A stretch of 64,000 nucleotides of DNA from JAHJDR01 sp964526915 (GCA_964526915.1 CAZGMS010000072.1:9565-73564), one strand, 5' to 3'. Numbered from the stretch's first letter, positions 34,745 to 44,182 are shown. A program made the numbers and translations. The notes: generated by a model not told the origin, from the letters alone.

Positions 34745-35908
34745 TCACGATTTCCTTGTCATTACAGGTTGTACAAACGACAAACAATCCACCCACCCCT
34801 GAACATAAGTGTGAATGTTGTATCTGTTATTAATGATATCCTGAGCATGGCTTTTCAGACGTTGTTTGTACGGCTGATCCTCACACATTTTTTTCAAATA
34901 ACCACACAGGCGTTCTTCATTCAGGTCTTCGTCAAGAACGCCATTATTTTTATTGATCAGATCAACCTCACACCCATCTCCCGCCGTTGCAATGACCGGT
35001 ACCCCATGTAGCAATGCGTCAGATATGGCCAATCCTCCCAATCCAGGCAAAACCATTACATCGGCCTTGAAAAAATATTGTGAAACCCCATCCCTCTGTT
35101 CTCCAACAAATTGAATATTCCTGATGTTCCATTCACGCGCCAAAGAGCGTAACCTGGCATCGTCCTCTCCCTTGCCAACAATCAACAAGCACACTTCTTG
35201 AGACACAAATTTTTCCAGTTCCGCAAAGGCCTTCAACAAAACATCCACTTTTTTCTCTTTCGTAAGAACCCCAACATACAACACCACAAAATCAAACCGA
35301 GAATGAATGTCTCTGTAAAGAAGGGAACGGTCAAAACAAGCCATATCCTTGAGTCGTTGCTCGGTATCCACAACATTCAACGCCACAAAGATTTTATGGG
35401 AATCAATACCAAGGCGTTCATAATACGCTTTGCCCACAGAACTGTAAGTCAAACAGGCCTCTGAACGACGCTCTAAAAAGTGAATGATCGGATCCATGAC
35501 TCTACGATGCCATGATTTTTTGCGCTTGCTGATTTCACCCAGACTCCACTGAACAACTTTGCGTCTGAACAGCCAAGCATAAAATTGGGCTTGCATGCCA
35601 TTGAGAAAATTGGAGGCCCCCTTTACAACAACCACATCGGGTGAGAACCTGAGAAGTTCAATAAACACAAACGGACTGAATGACGAGTAACCTTTTCCAT
35701 TTGATGTGCTGATCCGAATGGGTATTGAAAACATTTCTTTTGATGCAAAGCTATGCGATTTTTTTGAATTAACAAGCTTAGTGCCTTTCACATCACAGCC
35801 ATGAAATACTTTGATGTGCAAACTTTCAACCTGACTCAAGCGTTCGTAAACTGAGACCCGGTAATCTTGAATGACACGAGGCAATATGGCAACACGCATT
35901 TTTGTCAT
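34745..35908 (-). CDS. GT4-type glycosyltransferase
   Basis: 387 residues with a GT-B organisation. The N-terminus reads MRVAILPRVIQDYRVSVYERL and the linker region GIDSHKIFVALNVVDTE. The donor half contains VVLYVGVLTKEKKVDVLLKAF, LLIVGKGEDDARL and VMVLPGLGGLAISDALLHGVPVIAT. The usual glutamate of the E-x7-E motif is replaced by the ISDALLHG form, seen in some GT4 members. The gene sits between a deacetylase-like gene (ATGA overlap) and the oxidoreductase fusion. The transferred sugar is unknown. Confidence 0.85.
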   Translation of the reverse strand: MTKMRVAILPRVIQDYRVSVYERLSQVESLHIKVFHGCDVKGTKLVNSKKSHSFASKEMFSIPIRISTSNGKGYSSFSPFVFIELLRFSPDVVVVKGASNFLNGMQAQFYAWLFRRKVVQWSLGEISKRKKSWHRRVMDPIIHFLERRSEACLTYSSVGKAYYERLGIDSHKIFVALNVVDTEQRLKDMACFDRSLLYRDIHSRFDFVVLYVGVLTKEKKVDVLLKAFAELEKFVSQEVCLLIVGKGEDDARLRSLAREWNIRNIQFVGEQRDGVSQYFFKADVMVLPGLGGLAISDALLHGVPVIATAGDGCEVDLINKNNGVLDEDLNEERLCGYLKKMCEDQPYKQRLKSHAQDIINNRYNIHTYVQGWVDCLSFVQPVMTRKS

Positions 35909-36900
35909 GCAGACACTATCCTTTTAACGTCAGAAAAAGATAATGTCTTTGTTTCCAAAAGCAGGGTTTTTAACGCCTGATGAGTCTTTGCTGTCCACAA
36001 CTTGGGATGATGCACCCACACTTGAAATAACCGTTTTTTTTGTCTGCCTTTTTTGAGTTGTTTCATGACCAAATCAACACTAGCCAAATCAAGGGTAGAT
36101 GACCTCAATTCAGACAATAGTAATCGTAAAATTTGTTTTGCCAACGGCTTGGGCTTACGCAATCCCTGACCATCACCACAACGAGCGCTCCTGCGCATTT
36201 GGAAATAATTTTTTAACAAGGTCCTTCCTGAAATCTTCACCGAAGTCATGGGTACTTCAAAAAACTTACCCAGTTCTTGTGGCAAACACGGATCATTTTC
36301 AAAACGCCAGTAATCTTTTTCCTGCGGTGCTTTTGTAAAATCATATGCTGCTTGCTCGTTATCATTGTTTGCAATCCCTGGCCGCACACTAAAATCATAG
36401 TGCAAACCCTGTGATAACATGTGATTCTTCAGTTCTTGAAACGGCTGAACACACCAGCCACCAGCCCTGAAGGCCTGCACTTTGTATGCTGGACAAACTT
36501 GCTGGACAATCTCTTCAATCATCTCCTTGCCACTTGCAATCAAAGCACCTCTCTCGCGCTCACCCAAGGATTGTAACCGGTATCTCTCGTGAGTCTTGAA
36601 TGTCCACTCGTTACCATTTAGCGGTACAGCATCAAGCCATTGTGGATGCAAATGCAAACCAAAATCATGGCCCGCTTTTGCCATCTCAATGATTTGTGCC
36701 CTGACTTTTTCAAAATCAGGGTGTCGTTGTGCAACAAGATGCAAAAGGTAGCTGGCATCAATAAAGAAGATGCCTGTCGCATTGTGTTCTTTCAATATCT
36801 GTAAAATAGCAGATGTCGGTTCAAGGAGACATTTCTGTGCTGTCCCGCTATGAGCACCCAAAAAAAGCTCATAATCAAATGTGAGAACAATCTGATTCAT
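35905..36900 (-). CDS. polysaccharide deacetylase-like protein
   Basis: 331 residues. The N-terminal NQIVLTFDYELFLGAHSG carries the metal-site style motif of a NodB-like barrel (DYE), GIFFIDASYLLHL follows, and GHDFGLHLHPQWLD supplies two histidines. AFRAGGWCVQPF is also typical of capsule-locus deacetylase-like proteins. No signal peptide is visible. It overlaps the FemAB-like gene by 26 bases and the GT4 gene by ATGA. Similar proteins are frequent next to FemAB genes in exopolysaccharide loci. The natural substrate is not known, and a hydrolase acting on an N-acetyl or N-formyl group of the sugar is a guess. Confidence 0.72.
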   Translation of the reverse strand: MNQIVLTFDYELFLGAHSGTAQKCLLEPTSAILQILKEHNATGIFFIDASYLLHLVAQRHPDFEKVRAQIIEMAKAGHDFGLHLHPQWLDAVPLNGNEWTFKTHERYRLQSLGERERGALIASGKEMIEEIVQQVCPAYKVQAFRAGGWCVQPFQELKNHMLSQGLHYDFSVRPGIANNDNEQAAYDFTKAPQEKDYWRFENDPCLPQELGKFFEVPMTSVKISGRTLLKNYFQMRRSARCGDGQGLRKPKPLAKQILRLLLSELRSSTLDLASVDLVMKQLKKGRQKKRLFQVWVHHPKLWTAKTHQALKTLLLETKTLSFSDVKRIVSA

Positions 36901-37894
36901 GTGATCGTGCTCTTTCTTGATCGATAATGTCGCCTGTATATTTCAACCCCCTGGCATAGGCATTCAGTTTGGCCGTGGCTGTGAACAACTTATAGCGCAA
37001 GGGTTTCAAAGGGTATTTCCACAAATAGCCCACCTTCAGCTGGCCTCCAAAACGCGATTTGAACCGCTGAATACTTTCCTGCCTGGAGCCTGGTAGCGGC
37101 GACATTCTGGCACCCATAAAATCATACACAAGCACTCCGTGCGCCTTCATGTCCAACATGATCTTCCACTGCAAATAATTCATTGCTCCCAAACTTGGTC
37201 CTTCAATACTGCCACCATGCAAATAATATGCAGAGCTCCCTGCTTTCCAAATCACAACGGCACAACCCTGACTTTTACCATTTTTTTTTGCCACATAAAA
37301 TGAAACTTGGTCTCCCAACTCGGCGGCCAACCTCATTAATTCACCTTTCCTTGCCCACGGGAGGGATTGTCGTTGCATGGTCTGTTGTATCAAACGTGCA
37401 CATTCATCCAGATATTCAGTCCCTGATACAATTTGCACTCCCTCCGCCATTGCCTTTCTGATGACATTTCTATGTTTGTGATGGAGCCCGGCAAACAAAT
37501 CACTTTCCTGTGCTGTCAAATCAACTTGGAATGAACTGAACTGGCAATGAATGGAGTTTTGAGGACACGCACGAAAAACGGCGGAGGTATGCGGCTGATA
37601 GATAAAATCAACATTCAGTTGTTTTGACAACTCAACGACCTCACCTAAAAAGAGTCTCTCCGCCTCTGCTGATACCGGCTCCACAAACACAGTAGCGGAA
37701 GGAAAAACCAGTCTGTTAAAAAAAGCCCTGCGCTCAACAACATAGGGCAGTATCATTTGGTCAGACACAAACCAGCCGTATTCACCCGATGAACGAGCCT
37801 TCAAATAGCCCTCTGTGGCCACAATAGGAAGAGGCGTCAATAAGACAGGTTCTGTTTTTTCAATTTTGATCAACAAAGTTCTCAACTTTTGCAA
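36875..37894 (-). CDS. FemAB-like / GNAT-fold aminoacyl or acyl transferase
   Basis: About 339 residues with two GNAT-like halves. LHHKHRNVIRKAMAEGVQIV is the classic FemAB junction, and YYLHGGSIEGPSLGAMNYLQWKIMLD plus YDFMGARMSPLPGSRQESIQRFKSRFGG mark the C-terminal domain. True FemAB proteins add amino acids to cell-wall precursors from aminoacyl-tRNA. Relatives in exopolysaccharide loci have no known substrate and may acylate or aminoacylate the glycan. The ATG overlaps the preceding gene by 35 bases; TTG codons near the overlap are alternative starts. It is grouped with a divergent PLP enzyme and a deacetylase-like gene. Confidence 0.78.
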   Translation of the reverse strand: MQKLRTLLIKIEKTEPVLLTPLPIVATEGYLKARSSGEYGWFVSDQMILPYVVERRAFFNRLVFPSATVFVEPVSAEAERLFLGEVVELSKQLNVDFIYQPHTSAVFRACPQNSIHCQFSSFQVDLTAQESDLFAGLHHKHRNVIRKAMAEGVQIVSGTEYLDECARLIQQTMQRQSLPWARKGELMRLAAELGDQVSFYVAKKNGKSQGCAVVIWKAGSSAYYLHGGSIEGPSLGAMNYLQWKIMLDMKAHGVLVYDFMGARMSPLPGSRQESIQRFKSRFGGQLKVGYLWKYPLKPLRYKLFTATAKLNAYARGLKYTGDIIDQERARSHESDCSHI

Positions 37895-38948
37895 ACAAAT
37901 ACTTCATGCGCTCGGAATGGTCTTCGATGGGCAGTTCCACAACACAACCTGATATTTTTTCGGCACACGGAAAATTTGAAGTGTCTTCGGTCAACAAAGC
38001 ATAACCCATACCGACATGAATCTGCATGGCCAGCATGTATCTATAAAAACTTTGTGCCACCTGCCTGGTCTCAAAACAAAGAACGATTTTATGCGGTGCA
38101 GACTGACCCCGAATAGCCTTGATGATTCTGAATTTCTTGCCATCAGAAAATTTGTTCATAAATGCATCGTGATATTTTTTTCGAAAAGCAAATGCTCCTC
38201 CCAACATACCGTGTACAGTCCCTCCCAAAAAACATTCCTCAAAAGAACCAAAACCATCATTGTAAAGAAAATGGGCGCGTTCCAAAAAAACATTCAATAT
38301 ATTCAGAATCCAAAGACAACAGGACCAATAACTCCAAAAAAAATCTTTTTGCCTTCCATACCTAAACAGCAACCATCTCACAAAATGCACCAATGGGTGA
38401 TGAGTCAGTTTCCAATCATAATCCAAATTATCTGTCCAAAAGAAGCCCCCCATGGCACCGGGAGTGGCCTTGCCGGGACCAATAGAAAACAATCCTGCAT
38501 TGCCAAATGTTCCGAGAAAGCGACCATCCAACACAGCACCAAAACTCTGCGCTGAGTCATCAATCAGAAACGCCCCATTCCCTTTACAAATCAATTCAAT
38601 GTCACTCATGCTGGCGGGATTGCCATACAAACTGGGAGCTACCAACGCTGATACATCGTTTTCCTGCAAACATTTTTTGATGCTTGCCACTGATGGGTTG
38701 AGATCCTCCTCGTCGCAATCAAAAAAAATGGGGGTTAATCCCAGACGTCTGAGAGGAACTAATAATGACCCACAAGCGTACGCGGGCAAAGCAACATTGC
38801 CCTTTGCCGAAAAAGACCTCAGAGCATGATAAATACCAGCTTTGCCACTTGCGGCATAATGCCAATCCTTACCCGTTATCTGATTGAGTTTTGGTAAATC
38901 AAGGGGGCACTCATCAACAAAAGGCGGCCTAAACTTGGCTATTTTCAT
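37860..38948 (-). CDS. divergent DegT/DnrJ/EryC1-type PLP enzyme
   Basis: 362 residues with a fold-type I aminotransferase skeleton. ALPAYACGSLLVPLRRLG lies in the position of the PLP-phosphate loop, and LIDDSAQSFGAVLDGRFLGTFG provides the Asp. The candidate Schiff-base lysine is in FSIGPGKATPGAMGGFF, a G-K-A-T-P-G form unlike the usual K-x-x-(T/S)-x-G-E-G-G. A hydrophobic middle (FVRWLLFRYG, WSCCLWILNILNV) is unusual and may mean membrane contact. ATGA overlap with the upstream GT. It could aminate a keto-sugar or have lost activity. Such divergent members often accompany FemAB-like and deacetylase-like genes. Confidence 0.7.
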   Translation of the reverse strand: MKIAKFRPPFVDECPLDLPKLNQITGKDWHYAASGKAGIYHALRSFSAKGNVALPAYACGSLLVPLRRLGLTPIFFDCDEEDLNPSVASIKKCLQENDVSALVAPSLYGNPASMSDIELICKGNGAFLIDDSAQSFGAVLDGRFLGTFGNAGLFSIGPGKATPGAMGGFFWTDNLDYDWKLTHHPLVHFVRWLLFRYGRQKDFFWSYWSCCLWILNILNVFLERAHFLYNDGFGSFEECFLGGTVHGMLGGAFAFRKKYHDAFMNKFSDGKKFRIIKAIRGQSAPHKIVLCFETRQVAQSFYRYMLAMQIHVGMGYALLTEDTSNFPCAEKISGCVVELPIEDHSERMKYLFAKVENFVDQN

Positions 38949-40195
38949 AAAAACAGTTCTTCGTACCTTTGAGTCAAGTGAGGGATATCAAAGTTGTCAA
39001 AATCGCATGATGGCATTTTTGCAGACAAATAATCTTCTTTCATTTGTTTGAGGGTCTTAATGATATCATCTACATCATAGCGGGCCACATAATGCCCCTT
39101 CACCTTCAGCAATTCATACAATTCACCACCATTTGAAATCAGGAATATTTTTCTTCGAGTGGCCATGTAATCAAAGACTTTTGTTCCAAAGGCATAGGGA
39201 TACATTTCGGCATTAATACTCAAACCAAAACTGTAAGTTGGCATATTGGCCGAGATTTGCTTCAAGGGGGTTTCTGAATAACGGTGAAAATATTTACTGA
39301 ACACGGCTGAGTCTCTCATTACGCTGTACAGTGCATCCTGGTCTTTGCCAAAGATATCCACCGTAAAATTATTTTGAAAATATTCATCTTGCATCTTATT
39401 CAGGGCAGAACACAAAAGGGTAAATGCGGGTATTCGCGAATCCGGGATATTGCCTATGTAAATCATTTTAAAGTCTGCCAAGCCCGGGTTTATGATGGCA
39501 CAGCCATAATCATCAACATCATAACCATTGTGAATACAGACAAACTTTTTTGAAAAAGATCCATAGGTTTTCTTCATTCTATGCAAAATGTCATTTGTGG
39601 GAAATACGATGACATCCGAATAAATCATCGATACAATTTCCATATAAACTGATTTTTCCTTCTGCCAAAAATAATTCAATTTTTTTAAATACTGGTAATC
39701 AACATCATCGTTCCAGGAATCACGATAATCTTGAATCAAATGAATCTCTGGATTTTCAATTTTAAGAAATGCGCTGGTATAATGAAGAGAACTCGGAGGC
39801 CCTGTGACCACAACGTTTTTAATGTGGTGTTCTTTGATGACGGCCCGGGCACAGGGAATCAGTTTTGAGCCCCATCTTTGGGCAGGATCCAAGTAGTACA
39901 TCGTCTTCATGAGAACAAACCGTAAAAATTTTCGAAAATACCTTCCCAAAATATTTTTTGATGATGATGACAACAGCCACATAGGGTAATTGGCTGAAAT
40001 CCTGTGAACATGAATATTTTCGTGTTGAACATCTGTTCCCCAATTTACATTCCCTTTTTTTGAACATTTGGTTGTAATCACATGGACCACATAGCCCCTT
40101 TGGGCCAAATATTTAGAGAATTTTGCCCAACGGCGCGTACCCACACCCCCCATAGGGGGGAATTTAAACGCAATCACTAGTAATTGTTTTTTCAT
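38945..40195 (-). CDS. GT4-like glycosyltransferase
   Basis: 416 residues. The N-terminal KKQLLVIAFKFPPMGGVGTRR is a glycine-rich loop typical of GT4-like enzymes. VVVTGPPSSLHY, LIQDYRDSWNDDVDY and CIHNGYDVDDY follow. The C-terminal half contains FKMIYIGNIPDSR and YPYAFGTKVFDYMATRRKIFLIS, where the conserved donor-site glutamate position reads FDYM. That departs from the usual E and leaves the retaining-GT motif incomplete. The protein probably still transfers a sugar. Substrate unknown. Confidence 0.78.
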   Translation of the reverse strand: MKKQLLVIAFKFPPMGGVGTRRWAKFSKYLAQRGYVVHVITTKCSKKGNVNWGTDVQHENIHVHRISANYPMWLLSSSSKNILGRYFRKFLRFVLMKTMYYLDPAQRWGSKLIPCARAVIKEHHIKNVVVTGPPSSLHYTSAFLKIENPEIHLIQDYRDSWNDDVDYQYLKKLNYFWQKEKSVYMEIVSMIYSDVIVFPTNDILHRMKKTYGSFSKKFVCIHNGYDVDDYGCAIINPGLADFKMIYIGNIPDSRIPAFTLLCSALNKMQDEYFQNNFTVDIFGKDQDALYSVMRDSAVFSKYFHRYSETPLKQISANMPTYSFGLSINAEMYPYAFGTKVFDYMATRRKIFLISNGGELYELLKVKGHYVARYDVDDIIKTLKQMKEDYLSAKMPSCDFDNFDIPHLTQRYEELFL

Positions 40196-40206
40196 TTTCC
40201 CACGTT

Positions 40207-41571
40207 TTATGTTGCTGTTAAGATATTTTCAAAACATTCCTTCCATCCTGGCCACCCCAAATCTGAAAACATTGTATTATGAGAAAGAAGGGTAAAAATC
40301 CCCTGGTACTTTTTAACCTGCTCTTTTAACTTGCTAAGACCACCATGCACGACTTCCATATCACGCATACCCTGATATTTGTAAAATGCCCCATCCATTG
40401 CTACCAAGGGCAACTCTCTTAAGCGAAGTTTTTTTTGCGATAGGATATTGAAAACTGGGTAATCCTGACACACACCGCACCTGAACCCAGCCATCTCAGG
40501 GTATCCTAACGTGGAATCAACTGCCATCCCATTATCTTCCCAAATCTGCCACGTTGTGGGCACCTCAAATTTCAAATAGTGCTGTCTCCCAGATTGAACG
40601 CCCTCCCAGCCCTGATTTGCCAAGACTTGATTCAATCTCTGCTTTTCGATTTTCCACTTGTTTCCATCATTACATGTATCATAGCCCGGGTGAAATCCAA
40701 TCACATGTTCATTCTCCCTGATTATCCTCAAATTGTGCTCGGCAAACACGGTATCCAATCTATATCCCGAATCACGCCTGCTTTTGACAGCAGACATGAA
40801 ATTAAATTGGATGGTCGCATCACATCGCCTTCCCATATCGACCAATTCAGAGTAAAGATCATAGGGATCCTTGTTGCCAAAATGTCTACAAGACAAACTG
40901 CCCACCATACTCTTTGAAGCCGCTCTCAGACTTTTATTAAGAAGAAGATCACCGCCTACTCTACGAATCAGACCCCAGACATCTTGGGGATAATAGGTCA
41001 ATATATCCACATCAATACTGGGAGCCATACGATAACGACTGTGCTTTTTCTGTGCCTGCCCATCCAAATGATGAATCATCCGAAACAACATTTGAGCATA
41101 TTCATGCACTATGGGCCGTTCCAAGAAACCCTGTTTGACTGCAAGCGACTGATCTGCAGGAAATCGGCCATGAATATCGCGAATGAGATTAACGTGTTCC
41201 TCCCACCTCGTCAGCATGAAAAAAGATGACGCAAAGACATCGACACCACAGATGATTCGGTCTGACGACACAGAACACTCATCAGTACCAAAAATAGTGG
41301 GCAAAGGAGCCTTATCAACAAACTGGTTATCAACAAATGAGGTGCGAGAAGGGATGTTGCGATTATCCAAATAGGTAACATCAGAACAAAACTGGTTGAA
41401 AAAGTTATCCCTCACTACAATGATTTTTCGATTTTCCAATACAATTTCATAATCCTTGATTGGTCTGGCACAGACACAGACATCAATCCCCAATAATTCC
41501 CTAAAAAGAACCTCAATAACATATTCCCGTTCGGCTACATGGTTGTCCGGAATGTTGATAACAATACCCAT
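40207..41571 (-). CDS. large deacetylase-like protein (capsule-locus NodB-type, extended N-terminus)
   Basis: 454 residues in two parts. The first 180 contain SSFFMLTRWEEHVN and RFPADQSLAVKQGFLERPIVHEY, which I recognise as the N-terminal module of a group of capsule-locus polysaccharide deacetylase-like proteins. The second part is NodB-like: APSIDVDILTYY with the acidic pair, HVIGFHPGYDT, HYLKFEVPTTW and FTLLSHNTMF. The metal-site residues look intact (SIDVD, H-P-x-x-D, late H). It overlaps no gene; its ATG comes one base after the preceding TAG. It may deacetylate a lipid-linked precursor or the finished chain. Confidence 0.72.
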   Translation of the reverse strand: MGIVINIPDNHVAEREYVIEVLFRELLGIDVCVCARPIKDYEIVLENRKIIVVRDNFFNQFCSDVTYLDNRNIPSRTSFVDNQFVDKAPLPTIFGTDECSVSSDRIICGVDVFASSFFMLTRWEEHVNLIRDIHGRFPADQSLAVKQGFLERPIVHEYAQMLFRMIHHLDGQAQKKHSRYRMAPSIDVDILTYYPQDVWGLIRRVGGDLLLNKSLRAASKSMVGSLSCRHFGNKDPYDLYSELVDMGRRCDATIQFNFMSAVKSRRDSGYRLDTVFAEHNLRIIRENEHVIGFHPGYDTCNDGNKWKIEKQRLNQVLANQGWEGVQSGRQHYLKFEVPTTWQIWEDNGMAVDSTLGYPEMAGFRCGVCQDYPVFNILSQKKLRLRELPLVAMDGAFYKYQGMRDMEVVHGGLSKLKEQVKKYQGIFTLLSHNTMFSDLGWPGWKECFENILTAT

Positions 41572-41572
41572 T

Positions 41573-42283
41573 CTAAATTCTTTCTCTCCTAGAACCCGAT
41601 AACCAACGACTTAGTAGTAACCGACTTTGTCTGGCTATTTTGATACAAGTTCTTCTTTTGATGGCCTTGATCAATTGTGATTTATCAATATCACTCATCA
41701 ATGTTTTTTTTGATTTGATCATGACCATACCGCCCGTTTTCACTGCACTCAGAAACTCGCCGTGTTGATTCAAAACAACAATGCAATTTTCCAACTCATT
41801 CAAAGAATGAGCATCACCCGCATAACACATACCCTTGCCGTGTTTTTTGGCCAAATCCATTGCCCGTATATTGTCGACATTTCGACATCTTGCATTAAAC
41901 ACCTCAATCATATCCACATCTTCCGCAAGCTGATTGATATTTTTATGACCTACATACGGGTGTGGCAACAACAATAACCCTCCTTGCTCCCGAACTTCTC
42001 GAACAAATGCAGCATATTTGCGAGACTCAATTTCTTTATGAATTCCCATGGCAATCACATCACCATATTCTGTTTGATATTCGGCAGAAAGAGGCACTTC
42101 AATATTGAGATGATTTTCATTGCAATGCTTCTTGAGTGCCAGCGAACCTTGGATGCTGTCGTGATCCGTCAATACTAAGAAATCGAGTTTCTGCGCATTG
42201 GCCCAGCGAGCCAACCGGGGAATCGACATCACAGAATCATACGAATAGGCTGAATGACAATGAAAAATACCCTTACGATTCAT
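41573..42283 (-). CDS. PHP-domain metal-dependent phosphoesterase-like protein
   Basis: About 236 residues. The N-terminal HCHSAYSYDS supplies the HxH pair (H8, H10), VLTDHDS follows, GGLLLLPHPYVG has the third motif, and GKGMCYAGDAHSLNE gives the last Asp-x-His. All four PHP metal-binding motifs are therefore present. Known PHP proteins hydrolyse phosphoesters (histidinol phosphate, nucleotides); in glycan loci CpsB-like members are tyrosine phosphatases. This one lacks the CpsB layout. GTG and ATG starts occur a few codons upstream, inside the preceding gene; the ATG at MNRKGIF gives the cleanest N-terminus. It may remove a phosphate from a glycan precursor, or hydrolyse a phosphorylated acid made by the ATP-grasp neighbour. 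Confidence 0.75.
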   Translation of the reverse strand: MNRKGIFHCHSAYSYDSVMSIPRLARWANAQKLDFLVLTDHDSIQGSLALKKHCNENHLNIEVPLSAEYQTEYGDVIAMGIHKEIESRKYAAFVREVREQGGLLLLPHPYVGHKNINQLAEDVDMIEVFNARCRNVDNIRAMDLAKKHGKGMCYAGDAHSLNELENCIVVLNQHGEFLSAVKTGGMVMIKSKKTLMSDIDKSQLIKAIKRRTCIKIARQSRLLLSRWLSGSRRERI

Positions 42284-43424
42284 ACTGGCCATGCACACAA
42301 TACTTCACAAATGTTTTGGCAAAGTGCCCTGCCATTTTTATAGTGGGGCGAATATCCGACAGTTGACAGTTATTTTTTACACGCAAACACAGAGTATCTT
42401 TGATCACCCCACACATGGCCTTTGGTCTGAGCATACCGTACATGATGTCGCCATTGAATGGCCAAGTGTACCTGAGTTTGGATTTTCTGCAAACATCGAT
42501 CGCAGGTTGCTTACCCAAATGCAGATCCACCATCATTTGCGGGAAATTCACCCCCGCAGAAATGGCAAGCTCAATAGATCCCCAGAGTTTGGCGTTAATT
42601 TCCATCAAAAAGGGACGACCTGATTCATCGACCTTGAATTCGACCATGGCCAAACCATGCCACTGCAAAGCATCCAAAATTTGTTTTCCGTACTCTGCCA
42701 CCAATGGATTGAAACCAGTTTCAGCCGCCACACTGCGGCCTCCGCTGGGTGGCATTTCACGAATTCTGCGGTGCTGAAATGTCACACAACATTTGCCATG
42801 ATCATACAACGCAAAAAAACCACACCCGTATCCCTTTATGTATTCCTGTAACATCGGTAACAAAGACCCTTCCAAGTTGTGCTTTTCACACAGCGCATGA
42901 TACTTGCCCAAAAGATCCCTGTGATGCTCAACATAATCGATCACGTTAACACCCGCTTCCTGCTTTCCCTTGATCACAAGGGGGAATTTCAGGGTAGCTC
43001 CCAATACTGAGATTTCTTCCCTGTTAAGCGGGTAAAAGGTTTTGGGATAAGGAACACCTATCTTTTCAGCAAGCGCGTACGTTTTTTCTTTTGACATGGC
43101 AACATCGATCTTTGATGCTTCAGCAATCACAATGTCAGAACACAGCCTGATCTCATCCTGCAATTCACTCATGATACTGTTGGCCTTGGCACCAACAGGC
43201 ATGACCATGTCTATCTGATATTGTTTTAAAATATCCAGAAAGGTTTGGTTAAACTCCGGCAGTTCATATTTGGGGACAATAATTTCATCAGCGCAATATT
43301 TTGACAACGCCGCCAATGAACCGGGCCTATGACTCATCACATAGACTGTGTGGCATTCCTTACCCAAAGCCCTCACCACGCCGAGCGTGTGTGTGTAGTT
43401 TCCATCTGAAACCAATATTTTCAT
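42273..43424 (-). CDS. ATP-grasp ligase (carbamoyl-phosphate-synthase-like type)
   Basis: About 383 residues. The pre-ATP domain starts MKILVSDGNYTHTLGVVRAL. The ATP-grasp core includes SKEKTYALAEKIGVPYPKTF, FPLVIKGKQEAG, MLQEYIKGYGCGFFAL and FLMEINAKLWGSIELA, where the metal ligands E and N lie. The protein forms an acyl-phosphate from a carboxylate and couples it to an amine. The start overlaps the methyltransferase gene by ATGA. An amino acid or sugar carboxylate is the likely substrate class. The gene next to it encodes a PHP phosphoesterase, and an amidotransferase (AsnB-like) follows upstream, which suggests modification of a uronic acid or amino acid substituent. Confidence 0.82.
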   Translation of the reverse strand: MKILVSDGNYTHTLGVVRALGKECHTVYVMSHRPGSLAALSKYCADEIIVPKYELPEFNQTFLDILKQYQIDMVMPVGAKANSIMSELQDEIRLCSDIVIAEASKIDVAMSKEKTYALAEKIGVPYPKTFYPLNREEISVLGATLKFPLVIKGKQEAGVNVIDYVEHHRDLLGKYHALCEKHNLEGSLLPMLQEYIKGYGCGFFALYDHGKCCVTFQHRRIREMPPSGGRSVAAETGFNPLVAEYGKQILDALQWHGLAMVEFKVDESGRPFLMEINAKLWGSIELAISAGVNFPQMMVDLHLGKQPAIDVCRKSKLRYTWPFNGDIMYGMLRPKAMCGVIKDTLCLRVKNNCQLSDIRPTIKMAGHFAKTFVKYCVHGQYES

Positions 43425-44182
43425 TTGTGAAGAATAAGAAAATAAAATGCTGAACAACGTGGAATCGCAGTTGCCAAAAATCTGTCCAGCTTATTGAATA
43501 GTGCAAATAAGCCACAACGACCTAACACGCGCAACACAGTACTCCAACACAAAAACAGACAAGTGCCATTTGTTTCCATAATCTTGAAACCCGCATTGCT
43601 TACAAGATTTTCGATATCGTGTGCTGAAAACTGCCAATGACAGAATGATTCCGGAGACACCTCTTTGCGATGTAGCTGTTTTTCGCGTCTCCAATATAAA
43701 CTATTTTTATTGGGCATGGAAAAAATGATCTTACCATCATTTTTTAGGACACGGCGCAACTCATCTAAAGCCTTGGGTCTGTTTTCCACATGTTCAATCA
43801 CTTCACTGCATATGATCAAGTCAACACTATCGCTCTCCAAAGGAATTTCTGTCAAATCTGCTATGACAATTTCTATTTTATCCAAGAGTTCTGGATACTT
43901 TTCAAAATTCTTTCTCATCCGCACCACTTCTTCCCTTGAAGATTCAAGGGCCACAACACGAACAGCCACTTTACTTGCCAAATAAGTATTTGGCCCTTTT
44001 CCTGCCCCCGCATCCAGAACTGTCCTGGCAGGATATGTTTTCAGATACTGATTGATCAATGTGACCCGTTGACGATGTTGATAGCGCCAAACGGAAAACT
44101 GATCACCGTAATCATGAAAATCATCCATGAAAGGCAACGGATAGGCATTGGCAATATCGTCAGATTGTGCAACATTCCACAT
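43421..44182 (-). CDS. class I SAM-dependent methyltransferase
   Basis: 253 residues. Motif I is VLDAGAGKGPNTYLA (about 55-69), VVALESSREEVVRMR is motif II, DLIICSEVIEHV gives the Asp-rich post-motif, and GKIIFSMPNKNSLY follows. The final 60 residues are hydrophobic and Cys-rich (CLFLCWSTVLRVLGRCGLF), suggesting membrane contact. It resembles methyltransferases associated with lipid-linked glycans. ATGA overlap with the ATP-grasp gene. Substrate not recognised. Confidence 0.83.
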   Translation of the reverse strand: MWNVAQSDDIANAYPLPFMDDFHDYGDQFSVWRYQHRQRVTLINQYLKTYPARTVLDAGAGKGPNTYLASKVAVRVVALESSREEVVRMRKNFEKYPELLDKIEIVIADLTEIPLESDSVDLIICSEVIEHVENRPKALDELRRVLKNDGKIIFSMPNKNSLYWRREKQLHRKEVSPESFCHWQFSAHDIENLVSNAGFKIMETNGTCLFLCWSTVLRVLGRCGLFALFNKLDRFLATAIPRCSAFYFLILHK

